A stretch of DNA of 33,280 bases from a bacterium. GTDB lineage: Bacteria; Planctomycetota; Phycisphaerae; Phycisphaerales; SM1A02. Positions 16,496-24,826 of the stretch are shown one piece after another. The stretch lies in NCBI GenBank assembly GCA_029977865.1, contig JAPOKA010000030.1, positions 1 to 33,280 on the forward strand. Direction: 5' to 3'. Positions within the stretch are counted from its first letter, which is position 1; each line of letters begins with the position of its first letter. The translations under genes were made by a program, and so were the position numbers. Under the pieces are notes generated by a model. It was not told the origin of the DNA. It searched no databases and saw only the letters and a list, made by a program, of their open reading frames with translations.

Positions 16496-17784
16496 CAGGT
16501 TCCTCCTGCGACGCTCTCGATCATGGACACCAGCGGCATGAACAGCGCCAGCACGATGGTGCCGACGATGCCGCCGAGGACCACCACCATCAACGGCTCG
16601 AGCAGGCTCAGCAGACCCGCGACCGCCACGTCGACCTCTTCGTCGTAGTTGTCCGCGATCTTCATCAGCATCACGTCGAGGTCGCCGGTCTCTTCACCGA
16701 CGTCGATCATGTTGACCACCAGGCTGTCGCAGACCTTCGACTCCCGCAGCGGATTGGCGAAGGTCTCGCCTTCGCGAATGGAGTCGTGCACCTTGGTGAG
16801 GGCCTTCTCGTAGACGTAGTTGCCCGACGTGTCGCGGGTGATGGTGATCGCCTCGAGAATCGGCACACCCGCCGAGATGAGCGTGCCGAGGGTTCGGGTG
16901 AATCTCGCCACCGAGGTCTTTCGCACCAGATTGCCCAACACCGGTATCCGCACAATCACGGAGTCGGTCGCCGCCTTCCCGAAGGTGGTCTTGCGGATCA
17001 GCTTGTAGAGGATGAAGGCGATGATCGGCGAGCAGATCACCCAGATTGCGCCGGGCACAGATTGGTTCGGCTCCGCTCCTGCCACCCAGCGGCTGGTGTC
17101 GATCAGCCAGAGGGTGAGGCCCGGGAGCTTCACGTCGAAGTCGTTGAAGATCTCCTGGAACTTCGGGATGACGAAGTACATGATGCCGGTGACGATCAGC
17201 ACCGCGATGGTGATGACCACCACCGGGTAGATGAGGGCGCTCTTGATCCGTCGCTTGAGCCGCTCGGCCTTCTCCATGAAGTCGGCGAGTCGCTGCAGAA
17301 TGACGTCGAGCACGCCGCCGATCTCGCCCGCCGCCACCATCTTGCAATAGAGCCGATCGAACGCCGCGGGATGCTTGGCCATCGCGTCGGAGAGACTGGA
17401 TCCGCTCTCCACGTCCTCGGCCACGCCGGACAGGATGTTCTTGAGTCGACCGGGCTTTTGCTGCTGCTCGAGCACCTGGATCGACCGCAGCAGCGGCAGG
17501 CCGGCGTCCTGCAGGGTCGAGAGCTGACGGGTGAAGAGCGTCATCCGCTTGAGTGCGACTCGCCCGAAGGCGAGCGAGAAGCCCTTCCGCTTCTTCTTCG
17601 CCTTGACTCTGCCCGCGCCGCCGGCCGCGGCGCTGCCGCCCTTGATCTTCTGCTCCCGGACCGCGGTCGGGAAGAATCCCTGACCCTTGATCCGCTGCAC
17701 CGCATCGTCGGCGGACTTGGCCTCGATGGTCCCCTTCTGGGGCTTGCCGGCGGCGTTCAGGGCTTCGTAGCTGTAGGTGGGCAT
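16495..17784 (-). CDS. gspF: Inner-membrane platform protein GspF/PilC
   Basis: The product is 429 aa. The ATG at 17784 follows AGGAG at good spacing; the frame is open further upstream, but MPTYSYEALNAAGK is the standard start of this family. Two GspF domains are visible. The first is near residue 80 (RMTLFTRQLSTLQDAGLPLL, later YPVVVITIAVLIVTGIMYFVIPKF). The second is near residue 290 (ARFTRTLGTLISAGVPILEAI), with a C-terminal membrane helix (LMVVVLGGIVGTIVLALFMPL). Three or four membrane segments are expected. A basic, low-complexity stretch (RVKAKKKRKG) separates the N-terminal cytoplasmic part from domain 1. It couples the assembly ATPases to pseudopilin polymerisation. It directly precedes the prepilin genes with a 1-nt overlap. 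Confidence 0.95.
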   Translation of the reverse strand: MPTYSYEALNAAGKPQKGTIEAKSADDAVQRIKGQGFFPTAVREQKIKGGSAAAGGAGRVKAKKKRKGFSLAFGRVALKRMTLFTRQLSTLQDAGLPLLRSIQVLEQQQKPGRLKNILSGVAEDVESGSSLSDAMAKHPAAFDRLYCKMVAAGEIGGVLDVILQRLADFMEKAERLKRRIKSALIYPVVVITIAVLIVTGIMYFVIPKFQEIFNDFDVKLPGLTLWLIDTSRWVAGAEPNQSVPGAIWVICSPIIAFILYKLIRKTTFGKAATDSVIVRIPVLGNLVRKTSVARFTRTLGTLISAGVPILEAITITRDTSGNYVYEKALTKVHDSIREGETFANPLRESKVCDSLVVNMIDVGEETGDLDVMLMKIADNYDEEVDVAVAGLLSLLEPLMVVVLGGIVGTIVLALFMPLVSMIESVAGGT

Positions 17785-17884
17785 GGGACGCTCGTCTCCT
17801 GCCGCACTCGGGCGGCGTGCTGCGTTCGCGTGCGCTGTGTCGGGACAATCGTGCATGCGACGGGTCGGCCCGCCGCGGTCGGGG

Positions 17885-19618
17885 TCACTCCTCGGCGATC
17901 GTCTCGCGGACGACCTCGTCGATGGTGCTCTGGCCTTCGTAGATCGAGATCAGGCCGCTCTCGCGAAGCGTGCGCATGCCGCGTCGGCGAGCCTCCGCCC
18001 GCAAGACCGCGGTGGAGCCCTGCTGCATGATCAGTTCGCGCATCGGATCGTCCATGCGCATGATCTCGAAGATCGCCAATCGCCCGCGGTAGCCGGTTCG
18101 GTTGCAGTTGTCGCATCCTCGTCCGCGGAAGAAGGTGCGCCCCGCGACATCGGTCGGCTTGAGCGAGAGCTCCATGAGCTGCTCCTCGCTCGGCACATAC
18201 TCCTCCTTGCACTTCACGCAGATCCGCCGCACCAGGCGCTGGGCCACGATGGCCTCGACGGTCGCGGTCAGGAGGAAGTTCTCCACGCCGAGGTCCTGCA
18301 GTCGCAGCACGCTGCTCGGCGCGTCGTTGGTGTGCAGGGTCGTGAAGACCAGGTGACCGGTGAGCGACGCCTGGATCGCGATCTGCGCCGTTTCGAGGTC
18401 GCGGATCTCGCCGACGAGGATGATGTCGGGGTCCTGCCGCAGGAACGAACGCAGCAGGCGGGCGAAGGTGAGCTCCTGATCGAGGTTCACCTGGCACTGG
18501 ATGAGGCCGTCGATGTCGTATTCGACCGGATCCTCGGCGGTGAGGATCTTGGTGGCGGGATCGTTGAGTTCCTGCAGCGAGGCGTAGAGGGTGGTGGTCT
18601 TGCCGGAGCCGGTCGGCCCCGTCACCACCACGATGCCGTTCGGACGGCGGATGATCGACCGCATGGTCTCGAGCTCGTCGTCGCGGAGCCCGACGCGATC
18701 GAGGCTCAGCTGCACGTTCGAACGGTCGAGCACCCGCATGACCACGCTTTCGCCGAACATGGTCGGGAGCACCGCCACGCGAAGGTCGATGGGCGAGCCG
18801 CCGATGGTGAGCTCGATGCGGCCGTCCTGGGGGAGGCGCCGCTCGGCGATGTTGAGCTTGCTCATCACCTTGATGCGGCTGACGATCGGAAGGGCGAGGT
18901 GCTTCGGCGGCGGAATCATCTCGTAGAGGACGCCGTCGATGCGGTAGCGCATCTTGAACTCGTCCTCGAACGGCTCGAAGTGGATGTCCGAAGCCTTGTC
19001 GCGAATGGCCTGCAGCAGCACCAGATTCAGCAGCTGAATGACCTTGTTGTCATCGGCGGCGGCCTCGAGGCTGGCAAGGTCGACCGAGTCGCCGCGACCG
19101 GAGACCGCCGCGACTGCGGCGGAGTCGCCGACGTCGGCATAGATGTCCGCCATCGATCGGTTCGCGGTGGAGTACTTCTCCTTCAGCACCGCGTCGACCT
19201 CGTCCGGCGGGGCCACCACCGCGGAGACCTTGAACCCCATCAACAGTCGAAGGTCGTCGATCGCCTTGAAGTTGTCGGGGTCCTTCATGGCGATGGTGAG
19301 TCGCTTGCCCTGCGGCTCGTACTCGATCGGCACTACCTGGAAGGTGTTGGCAGCCTCTGCCGGCACCGCCGCGAGGATCTCGGGATCGATCTCGAGATCC
19401 TTCACGTGGACGAACGGCAAACCCGCCTGACCGGCGCGAGCCTCGAGCACGTCCTCCTCGGTGACGTAGCCGAGCTCGATGAGGATCCGGCCCACCGGTT
19501 CCTTCTTGGTCTTCTGGATCTCGAGGGCCTCGTGAACCTGATCTCGGCTGACCTTGCCAAGCTTGGTCAGCACGCGTCCGAGGCGACGTCCCTTCAGTTC
19601 TTCAACCGGCACGCTCAT
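17885..19618 (-). CDS. gspE: Assembly ATPase, GspE/PilB family
   Basis: The product is 577 aa with the ATG at 19618. The N-terminal MshEN/T2SSE_N-type region is at about 1-150 (GRVLTKLGKVSRDQVHEAL, VGRILIELGYVTEEDVLEA). The RecA-like ATPase has DIHFEP, then Walker A GPTGSGKTT from about Gly334, the Asp box ILTAEDPVEY, Walker B DIILVGEIRD and the His box TGHLVFTTLHTND. The zinc-binding tetracysteine is intact: C467xxC470 and C502xxC505. This is the enzyme expected to power polymerisation of the downstream pseudopilins. It is separated from gspF by 100 bp and from pilT by 276 bp, so it may have its own promoter; none was fixed. GspE and PilB cannot be told apart here from sequence alone. Confidence 0.95.
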   Translation of the reverse strand: MSVPVEELKGRRLGRVLTKLGKVSRDQVHEALEIQKTKKEPVGRILIELGYVTEEDVLEARAGQAGLPFVHVKDLEIDPEILAAVPAEAANTFQVVPIEYEPQGKRLTIAMKDPDNFKAIDDLRLLMGFKVSAVVAPPDEVDAVLKEKYSTANRSMADIYADVGDSAAVAAVSGRGDSVDLASLEAAADDNKVIQLLNLVLLQAIRDKASDIHFEPFEDEFKMRYRIDGVLYEMIPPPKHLALPIVSRIKVMSKLNIAERRLPQDGRIELTIGGSPIDLRVAVLPTMFGESVVMRVLDRSNVQLSLDRVGLRDDELETMRSIIRRPNGIVVVTGPTGSGKTTTLYASLQELNDPATKILTAEDPVEYDIDGLIQCQVNLDQELTFARLLRSFLRQDPDIILVGEIRDLETAQIAIQASLTGHLVFTTLHTNDAPSSVLRLQDLGVENFLLTATVEAIVAQRLVRRICVKCKEEYVPSEEQLMELSLKPTDVAGRTFFRGRGCDNCNRTGYRGRLAIFEIMRMDDPMRELIMQQGSTAVLRAEARRRGMRTLRESGLISIYEGQSTIDEVVRETIAEE

Positions 19619-19894
19619 CGGGCCACCCCCTCAGAGAGGCTGAATCGATTGAACAATGACCGGACGAAGTGTGGCATGCTTGGATTCTTCATCGGGAAGC
19701 CCCCCTTCGGTTCCTTGATTCTGGCATCGCCAACGATATGACGATTGGACTTGTGTTCGAAACGGACTTATCCGGAATCACTCGAGGTTCGGCACCTTTC
19801 CGCTGATTCCAGGTCCAGAATGCCGGGGAGCGAGCCTGAAAGTCTGCGGTCTCGGACCGGTCGGACCGGCAGGATCGAGGACGAGCGGATCGAC

Positions 19895-21013
19895 TCACTC
19901 CGCGTCATCCGCCTTCTCGTCGAGCTCGGCTCGACCGACGAGGCCACCCGAGCGATGGACCTTGTCGGCGAGGTCGCCGGGATCCTTGCCCTTGTCGATC
20001 ATCTCCTCGGCCGAGATCACTCCCGCGGCATAGAGCTGCCAGAGGTGGTCGTCGAGCAACTGCATGCCGAACTTCTTGCCGGTCTGGATCGCGGAGTCGA
20101 TGCGGAAGGTCTTGTTCTCGCGGATCAGGTTGGCGATTGCGGGGGTCACCACCAGGAACTCGTAGGCCGCGACCCGGCCGGGACGGTCGTTGCGGGCGAG
20201 CAGCTGCTGGCTGAGCACGCAGAGAAGGCTGGTCGACAGCTGCACCCGCACCTGCGCCTGCTGGTTGGTGGGGAAGGCGTCGATGATTCGGGTGATGGTG
20301 CCGGCGGCACCGGTGGTGTGCAGGGTGCCGAACACCAAGTGGCCGGTCTCGGCGGCTCGAATCGCGGCCTCCATGGTCTCGAGGTCGCGCATTTCGCCGA
20401 CGAGGATGACGTCGGGGTCCGACCGCAGCACGCGGCGAAGGGCTTCGGCAAAGCTCGGAACGTCTGCCCCGATCTCACGCTGGTTGACCACCGACTTCTT
20501 GTGGACGTGGTAGTACTCGATCGGGTCCTCGGCGGTCACGATGTGGCGATCGAAGTTTGTGTTGATGAAGTCGATCATCGTGGCCAGCGAGGTGGTCTTG
20601 CCGGAGCCGGTGGGCCCGGTCACCACGAAGAGACCGCGGGGACGACGCACGAGTTCCTGAACGATGTCGGGAAGGCCGATCTGCTCGAAGGTCAGCAGGC
20701 GGCTCGGAATCAGACGGAGCACCATGCTCACGTGCCCCTTCTGCTTGAAGATCGAGACGCGGAAGCGAGCCTGATCTCCGTAGCCGAAGCCGAAGTCGGT
20801 GCCGCCCATCTCCTGCAGTTCCTGCTGGTTCTTCTCCGGCGTCACCGACTTCATCAGCGCCACCATGTCGTCGGGGTCGAGCACCTTGGTCTGCAGGCTG
20901 CGCAGCTTGCCGTTCAGTCGCACCGTCGGCGGACGACCGACGCTGAGGTGGAGGTCGGAGCAGTCCTGACGGATGACGGTGTCGAGCAGGCGGTCGATCT
21001 GGATGGTGGACAT
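19895..21013 (-). CDS. pilT: Retraction ATPase PilT
   Basis: The product is 372 aa with the ATG at 21013. It opens with IDRLLDTVIRQDCSDLHLSVGRPPTVRLNG, typical of PilT. Walker A (GPTGSGKTT) begins at Gly133, followed by the Asp box TAEDPIEYYH, Walker B DVILVGEMRDLETM and the His box TGHLVFGTLHTTGAAGTI. The PilT-specific C-terminal region RVAAYEFLVVTPAIANLIRE (the AIRNLIRE box equivalent) is present. PilT hexamers depolymerise type IV pili to retract them. Finding it between two assembly ATPases points to a dynamic pilus rather than a pure secretion system. The acidic C-terminal tail (AELDEKADDAE) is longer than usual. It lies 49 bp downstream of the second GspE/PilB-type gene. Confidence 0.95.
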   Translation of the reverse strand: MSTIQIDRLLDTVIRQDCSDLHLSVGRPPTVRLNGKLRSLQTKVLDPDDMVALMKSVTPEKNQQELQEMGGTDFGFGYGDQARFRVSIFKQKGHVSMVLRLIPSRLLTFEQIGLPDIVQELVRRPRGLFVVTGPTGSGKTTSLATMIDFINTNFDRHIVTAEDPIEYYHVHKKSVVNQREIGADVPSFAEALRRVLRSDPDVILVGEMRDLETMEAAIRAAETGHLVFGTLHTTGAAGTITRIIDAFPTNQQAQVRVQLSTSLLCVLSQQLLARNDRPGRVAAYEFLVVTPAIANLIRENKTFRIDSAIQTGKKFGMQLLDDHLWQLYAAGVISAEEMIDKGKDPGDLADKVHRSGGLVGRAELDEKADDAE

Positions 21014-21062
21014 GGGGTGGGCCGAGAGTTGAGGAAGTGGCGGATGGCCGGGTCAGCAGGGG

Positions 21063-22823
21063 TCACTTGATCTCGTTGGGGTTGAACCCTTCGATCTGGG
21101 CGAAGCGGGCGACCTCGCCCGGAGTGGTGTCGCCGCGGAGGATCTTGATCTTGCCGTCGCCGAGCAGACTCCGCATGCCGCCTCGGATGGCGGCCTCGCG
21201 GATCTTGGCGATGGGGGCCCGCTCGAAGGCGAGATCGCGGATCTCGCTGTTCATGATCATCATCTCGAAGATCGCCTTGCGACCGCGGTAGCCAGAGCTG
21301 CCGCAGGCGGCGCAGCGACCGGGCCTGGAGATGTTGCCGCGAGCGACTTCCTCCTCGTGGATGCCCACGAGTTGGAGCATCTTCTTGTCGGGCTCGGGGT
21401 CGGGTTGCCGGCACTTCTGGCAGAGCATGCGGATGAGCCGCTGGGCCATGATCGCCTGGATCGAACTGGCCACGAGGAAGGGCTTGACGCCCATGTCGAC
21501 GAGCCGGGTGATCGCGGAGGGAGCGTCGTTGGTGTGCAGGGTCGAGAAGACCAAGTGGCCGGTGAGGGCGGCCTGAATGGCGATGTCGGCCACTTCGCGG
21601 TCACGGATCTCGCCGACGAGGATCACGTTGGGCGCCTGCCGCAGCATCGACTTGAGGATGATCGGGAAGCTCAGGCCGATGCCCTCGCGCACCTGGACCT
21701 GGTTGATGCCCTTGAAGTTGTATTCGACGGGATCCTCGGCGGTGATGATCTTCTTGTCGGGCCGATTGAGCACATCGAGCGCCGAGTAGAGAGTGGTGGT
21801 CTTGCCGGAGCCGGTGGGCCCGGTCACCAGGAAGATCCCGTTCGGACGACGAATGATCCGGTTGAAGACGTCGAGATTGTCGGGCTCGAATCCGAGGTTC
21901 ACCAGACCGATCCGCACCGAGTCGGGGCGGAGGATTCGCATGACCACGCTCTCGCCGTGGTAGGCCGGACAGCACGAGACGCGGAAGTCGATCGCGGTGC
22001 CATCCACCACCATCTTGATGCGGCCGTCCTGCGGAATTCGCCGCTCGGCGATGTTGACGCCGGCCATCAGCTTGAGTCGAGCGAGAATCGACGACTGCAT
22101 GCGCTTGGGCAGGTTGTCCCGCACGTGGCAATGTCCGTCGATGCGGTAGCGCAGCATCACCCGGTCGGCCATCGGCTCCACGTGGATGTCGGAAGCCCGG
22201 CCTCGCACCGCCTCGATGATGATGCGGCTGCACAGCCGCACGATCGCCGAATCGCCGCCGCCCGCGGAATCGACGTCGATGGAGCTGTCGATCGAGGTGT
22301 CGACGCTCTTGTCGACGGTGACGTCGACCGAGTCGGTGACGAGGCTCTCCTTCGAGAGCATGCCGCCGCCGCCGCTACTGCTTCCGCCGCCGCTCTTCGC
22401 AGAGAGGAACGCCTCGATCTGCGAGCGAGGCGCGATCGCGGTGTCGATTTCGGAGTTGAGGCGAAACCGCAGCAGATCGAGCATCTCCAGATCCATGGGA
22501 TCGTGGATCAGCAGCTTGAGTCGCCCCCCCTGCTTCTGCAGCGGCAGGATCAGGTACTTCTTCGCGAGGTCCTCGGGGATGAGCTCGAGGTCGATGCGAT
22601 TGGTGTTCTCGGCGCGATCGAGGTTCAGGAACTCGACCCCGAACTGATCGGCGAGCGCCTTGGCGACGTGCTCCTCCTTGCAGGTGCCGCTCTCGACGAG
22701 CACTTCACCGAGCCTGCGTCCTCCGCCCTTCGCGGTGGCGAGTGCCGACTCGACTTGGGCGGCCGTGCAGTGCCCCGCCTCGACCAGGAGCTCTCCGAGT
22801 TTCTTGCGAACCTTGCGTGCCAC
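21063..22823 (-). CDS. Second GspE/PilB-family ATPase with a low-complexity linker
   Basis: The product is 586 aa from a GTG at 22823, preceded by GGAG. The N-terminal MshEN/T2SSE_N-like region has LGELLVEAGHCTAAQVESAL and LGEVLVESGTCKEEHVAKAL. A linker at about 144-195 is Gly/Ser-rich (KSGGGSSSGGGGMLSK), then a run of near-repeats DSVDVTVDKSVDTSIDSSID. The ATPase follows: DIHVEP, Walker A from about Gly335, TAEDPVEY, NVILVGEIRD, HLVFSTLHTND, and zinc cysteines CQKC and CAAC. All catalytic motifs look intact, so both GspE/PilB copies should be active. The Ser/Asp/Val linker is not usual for the family. It is the first gene of the minus-strand cluster and diverges from the CoaB-type gene across 71 bp. 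Confidence 0.93.
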   Translation of the reverse strand: MARKVRKKLGELLVEAGHCTAAQVESALATAKGGGRRLGEVLVESGTCKEEHVAKALADQFGVEFLNLDRAENTNRIDLELIPEDLAKKYLILPLQKQGGRLKLLIHDPMDLEMLDLLRFRLNSEIDTAIAPRSQIEAFLSAKSGGGSSSGGGGMLSKESLVTDSVDVTVDKSVDTSIDSSIDVDSAGGGDSAIVRLCSRIIIEAVRGRASDIHVEPMADRVMLRYRIDGHCHVRDNLPKRMQSSILARLKLMAGVNIAERRIPQDGRIKMVVDGTAIDFRVSCCPAYHGESVVMRILRPDSVRIGLVNLGFEPDNLDVFNRIIRRPNGIFLVTGPTGSGKTTTLYSALDVLNRPDKKIITAEDPVEYNFKGINQVQVREGIGLSFPIILKSMLRQAPNVILVGEIRDREVADIAIQAALTGHLVFSTLHTNDAPSAITRLVDMGVKPFLVASSIQAIMAQRLIRMLCQKCRQPDPEPDKKMLQLVGIHEEEVARGNISRPGRCAACGSSGYRGRKAIFEMMIMNSEIRDLAFERAPIAKIREAAIRGGMRSLLGDGKIKILRGDTTPGEVARFAQIEGFNPNEIK

Positions 22824-22882
22824 CGTGGACTCCGGGGAAAGTCATCCGATCCACCGAGCGGCGGAGTTCGGGCGAAGCCTCG

Positions 22883-22888
22883 TAGTAT
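22883..22888 (+). promoter_or_regulatory. Possible -10 element of the CoaB-type gene
   Basis: TAGTAT (four of six consensus bases) ends 6 nt before the GTG at 22895, so transcription could start at or next to the start codon and give a leaderless mRNA. No good -35 was found and there is no clear ribosome-binding site. The whole divergent gap is only 71 bp. Confidence 0.25.
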
Positions 22889-22894
22889 GCGGGC

Positions 22895-23608
22895 GTGCAC
22901 CACGCCGGGCAAACCGCTTCCCCCCCTTCCGGGCCCGACCGCCACGTTTCTCATCGCGTGCTGGTCACCGCAGGACCCACCCGAGAGCCCATTGACGAGG
23001 TGCGGTTCCTCGGCAATCGATCCTCCGGCCGCATGGGGATCGAGATCGCTCGCGAGGCCGCACGCCGCGGCCACCCCACCACCCTGCTGCTCGGACCGGT
23101 CGGTGACGCGGCCGGACTCGACGCCTTCGGCGTCACCGTTCACCGCTTCGAGACCGCGGAGAGCCTTCGCCAGCTGCTCGACTCGCTCTCCCCGTACGCG
23201 GATCTGGTGGTGATGGCCGCCGCCGTCGCCGACTACCGCCCCGTCACCCGACATGCCGGAAAGCTCCGTCGAGAGGGAAAGCCGATCACGCTCGACCTCG
23301 AGCCGGTGCCGGACCTGCTCGCGGAAGTCGCCGGTCGCCGCCCGACCGGCCAGCGGATCGTCGGCTTCGCCCTCGAACCCGCGGAGCGGCTTGACGAATC
23401 CGCCCGTGCCAAGCTCGTTCGCAAAGGCATCGACGCGATCGTCGCCAACCCTCTCGAGACCCTCGACGCTGCCGGCATCCGGGGAAGGCTCATTCACGCC
23501 GATGGACGTGTCGAGATGCCGTCGGACGACTCCGAGGTCGTCGACAAGTCTCGATTCGCCGGGTGGCTCCTCGACCGGCTCGAGGTGCTGCCGAGTCGCG
23601 AGCGCTGA
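22895..23608 (+). CDS. coaB: Phosphopantothenoylcysteine synthetase-type protein (CoaB domain only)
   Basis: The product is 237 aa from a GTG at 22895; no better start was seen. It is a stand-alone CoaB (DNA/pantothenate metabolism flavoprotein C-terminal) domain. VLVTAGPTREPIDEVRFLGN followed by RSSGRMGIEIAREAARRGH is the signature nucleotide-binding segment. Further on are VVMAAAVADYRP, KLRREGK in place of the usual KIKK, VGFALE and IVANPLETL. CoaB joins cysteine to 4'-phosphopantothenate in coenzyme A synthesis. In most bacteria it is fused behind the CoaC decarboxylase. Here the flavin-binding half is absent, so a separate coaC should lie elsewhere. The stop is 3 bases from that of the converging lipoprotein gene. 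Confidence 0.85.
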   Translation: MHHAGQTASPPSGPDRHVSHRVLVTAGPTREPIDEVRFLGNRSSGRMGIEIAREAARRGHPTTLLLGPVGDAAGLDAFGVTVHRFETAESLRQLLDSLSPYADLVVMAAAVADYRPVTRHAGKLRREGKPITLDLEPVPDLLAEVAGRRPTGQRIVGFALEPAERLDESARAKLVRKGIDAIVANPLETLDAAGIRGRLIHADGRVEMPSDDSEVVDKSRFAGWLLDRLEVLPSRER

Positions 23609-23611
23609 CGA

Positions 23612-24826
23612 TCACCCTCGCCCGCGGCGGCAGGTCTCGAGGGTGAGCACCGCGAACGCGGTTCCGTAGGGATGCCCGTAGCCGTAGAGCGGGAAGTCGA
23701 TCCAGGAGCCGTCGGGATTCTGGATCTCCCGCAGCACCCCCTCGAGCCAGTCGAGGTACTCGCGACGCTTCGGGTCCGGCAGGAGCGCGGCGCACTCGGC
23801 GGCGTACCAGTGGCCGTAGAGGTAGTAGTAGCCGGAGTTCTGGTAGTAGGCCTCGTGGGGTCGCGGCCGACCTTGCCCGATCTGCAGGTAGTGGTGGTCG
23901 CGACGAAGCGCCTCGAGGCCCTGTTCAAGGTCGGCGATGGTGGCCGAACCGGCGAGCAGATGCAGGGCGAGGTTGCAGGGCTGACTGCGTCCGAGCGAGC
24001 CTTGCACCATGTTGAATCCCGCGGTCGGACGGTAGAGGGCGTAGGTTCCGTAGACGTACGCGCCGCTCGGAAGCCGCAATCGCTCGATCACCTTCACCGC
24101 ATCGAGCGTCCGAGCCTCGGGGTAGGAGGCCCCGATGCGTTCGGCATCCCGCAGCGCCAGCAGCGCCGAGGCGGTGTTGAAGCAAGTGGTCATCTCGCCG
24201 GATGGCACTCGGGCGGCGTGCTCGAAGTCGTAGTAGCCCCAGCCGCCGTCTGCGGCCTGAGTGGTCTCGAGCAGCCCGCGCTCGCGTTCGAGGAGGCTCC
24301 GAAGCGCGGACGACTGCGGCGCGCAGAGGCCCGACTCGAGCAGCCGCGCGGCGGCCTGCACGAGATAGGTGTGGGTCCAGACGTTGTAGAAGGTGTCGCC
24401 GGTCGCACGCAGGCTCGGCTCGGTCGAGACGAGGTAGTCGACCGCTCGCGCCAAGGAGGCTTGGGCCGCGGCATTTCCCCGGGTGGCCGCGGGAATCAGC
24501 GCCATGGTCGCGAGGGCGCTCGTCGCATCGCGAAAGGCGCGATGGCTCGCCACCGTGCCGAGGTAGATCTCTCCCGGCCGCGCCGACTCGAACGAGCCCC
24601 ACGAACCGTCCGCGTTCTGATTGGCGACGAGCCAGGCGATGCCACGATCGAGCGGCGGCCGTCGGTCGAGGGTCGGCGGTGCTGTCGCGACCGACTCGAC
24701 CCCCGCGTTCGAATCTGCATCCCGCGCAGTTGGTCCGGCGCAGGCGGCGAGGCCGCTCATGAAGAGTGCCAACAGTCCTTCGGCGATGCGATGCCGCCAG
24801 ACGCGAATCGCGGGGTCGCGACTCAA
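23612..24826 (-). CDS. Lipoprotein with prenyltransferase/squalene-cyclase-type repeats
   Basis: The product is 404 aa from a TTG at 24826 that overlaps the upstream stop (TTGA); no ATG gives a better signal. Residues 1-29 form a lipoprotein signal with a canonical lipobox LAAC (Cys29). The mature part is alpha-helical with QW-like repeats: AWLVANQNADGSWG near 64, LETTQAADGGWGYYDFE near 187 and LREIQNPDGSWIDFP near 366. This is the alpha/alpha-barrel seen in squalene-hopene cyclases, prenyltransferases and some secreted planctomycete proteins. The DxDD motif of cyclases was not found, so enzymatic cyclase activity is not supported; a binding or polysaccharide-related role is possible. It is translationally coupled to the HlyD-like adaptor gene. 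Confidence 0.75.
   Translation of the reverse strand: MSRDPAIRVWRHRIAEGLLALFMSGLAACAGPTARDADSNAGVESVATAPPTLDRRPPLDRGIAWLVANQNADGSWGSFESARPGEIYLGTVASHRAFRDATSALATMALIPAATRGNAAAQASLARAVDYLVSTEPSLRATGDTFYNVWTHTYLVQAAARLLESGLCAPQSSALRSLLERERGLLETTQAADGGWGYYDFEHAARVPSGEMTTCFNTASALLALRDAERIGASYPEARTLDAVKVIERLRLPSGAYVYGTYALYRPTAGFNMVQGSLGRSQPCNLALHLLAGSATIADLEQGLEALRRDHHYLQIGQGRPRPHEAYYQNSGYYYLYGHWYAAECAALLPDPKRREYLDWLEGVLREIQNPDGSWIDFPLYGYGHPYGTAFAVLTLETCRRGRG

Noticed and set aside
16786-23213. Long + strand open frames opposite gspF, gspE, pilT and the second ATPase (for example 17777-19741, 19745-21070, 21357-23213)
   Set aside because: The minus-strand products carry intact Walker, Asp-box and zinc motifs; the + strand translations are His/Asp/Val-rich mirror sequences.
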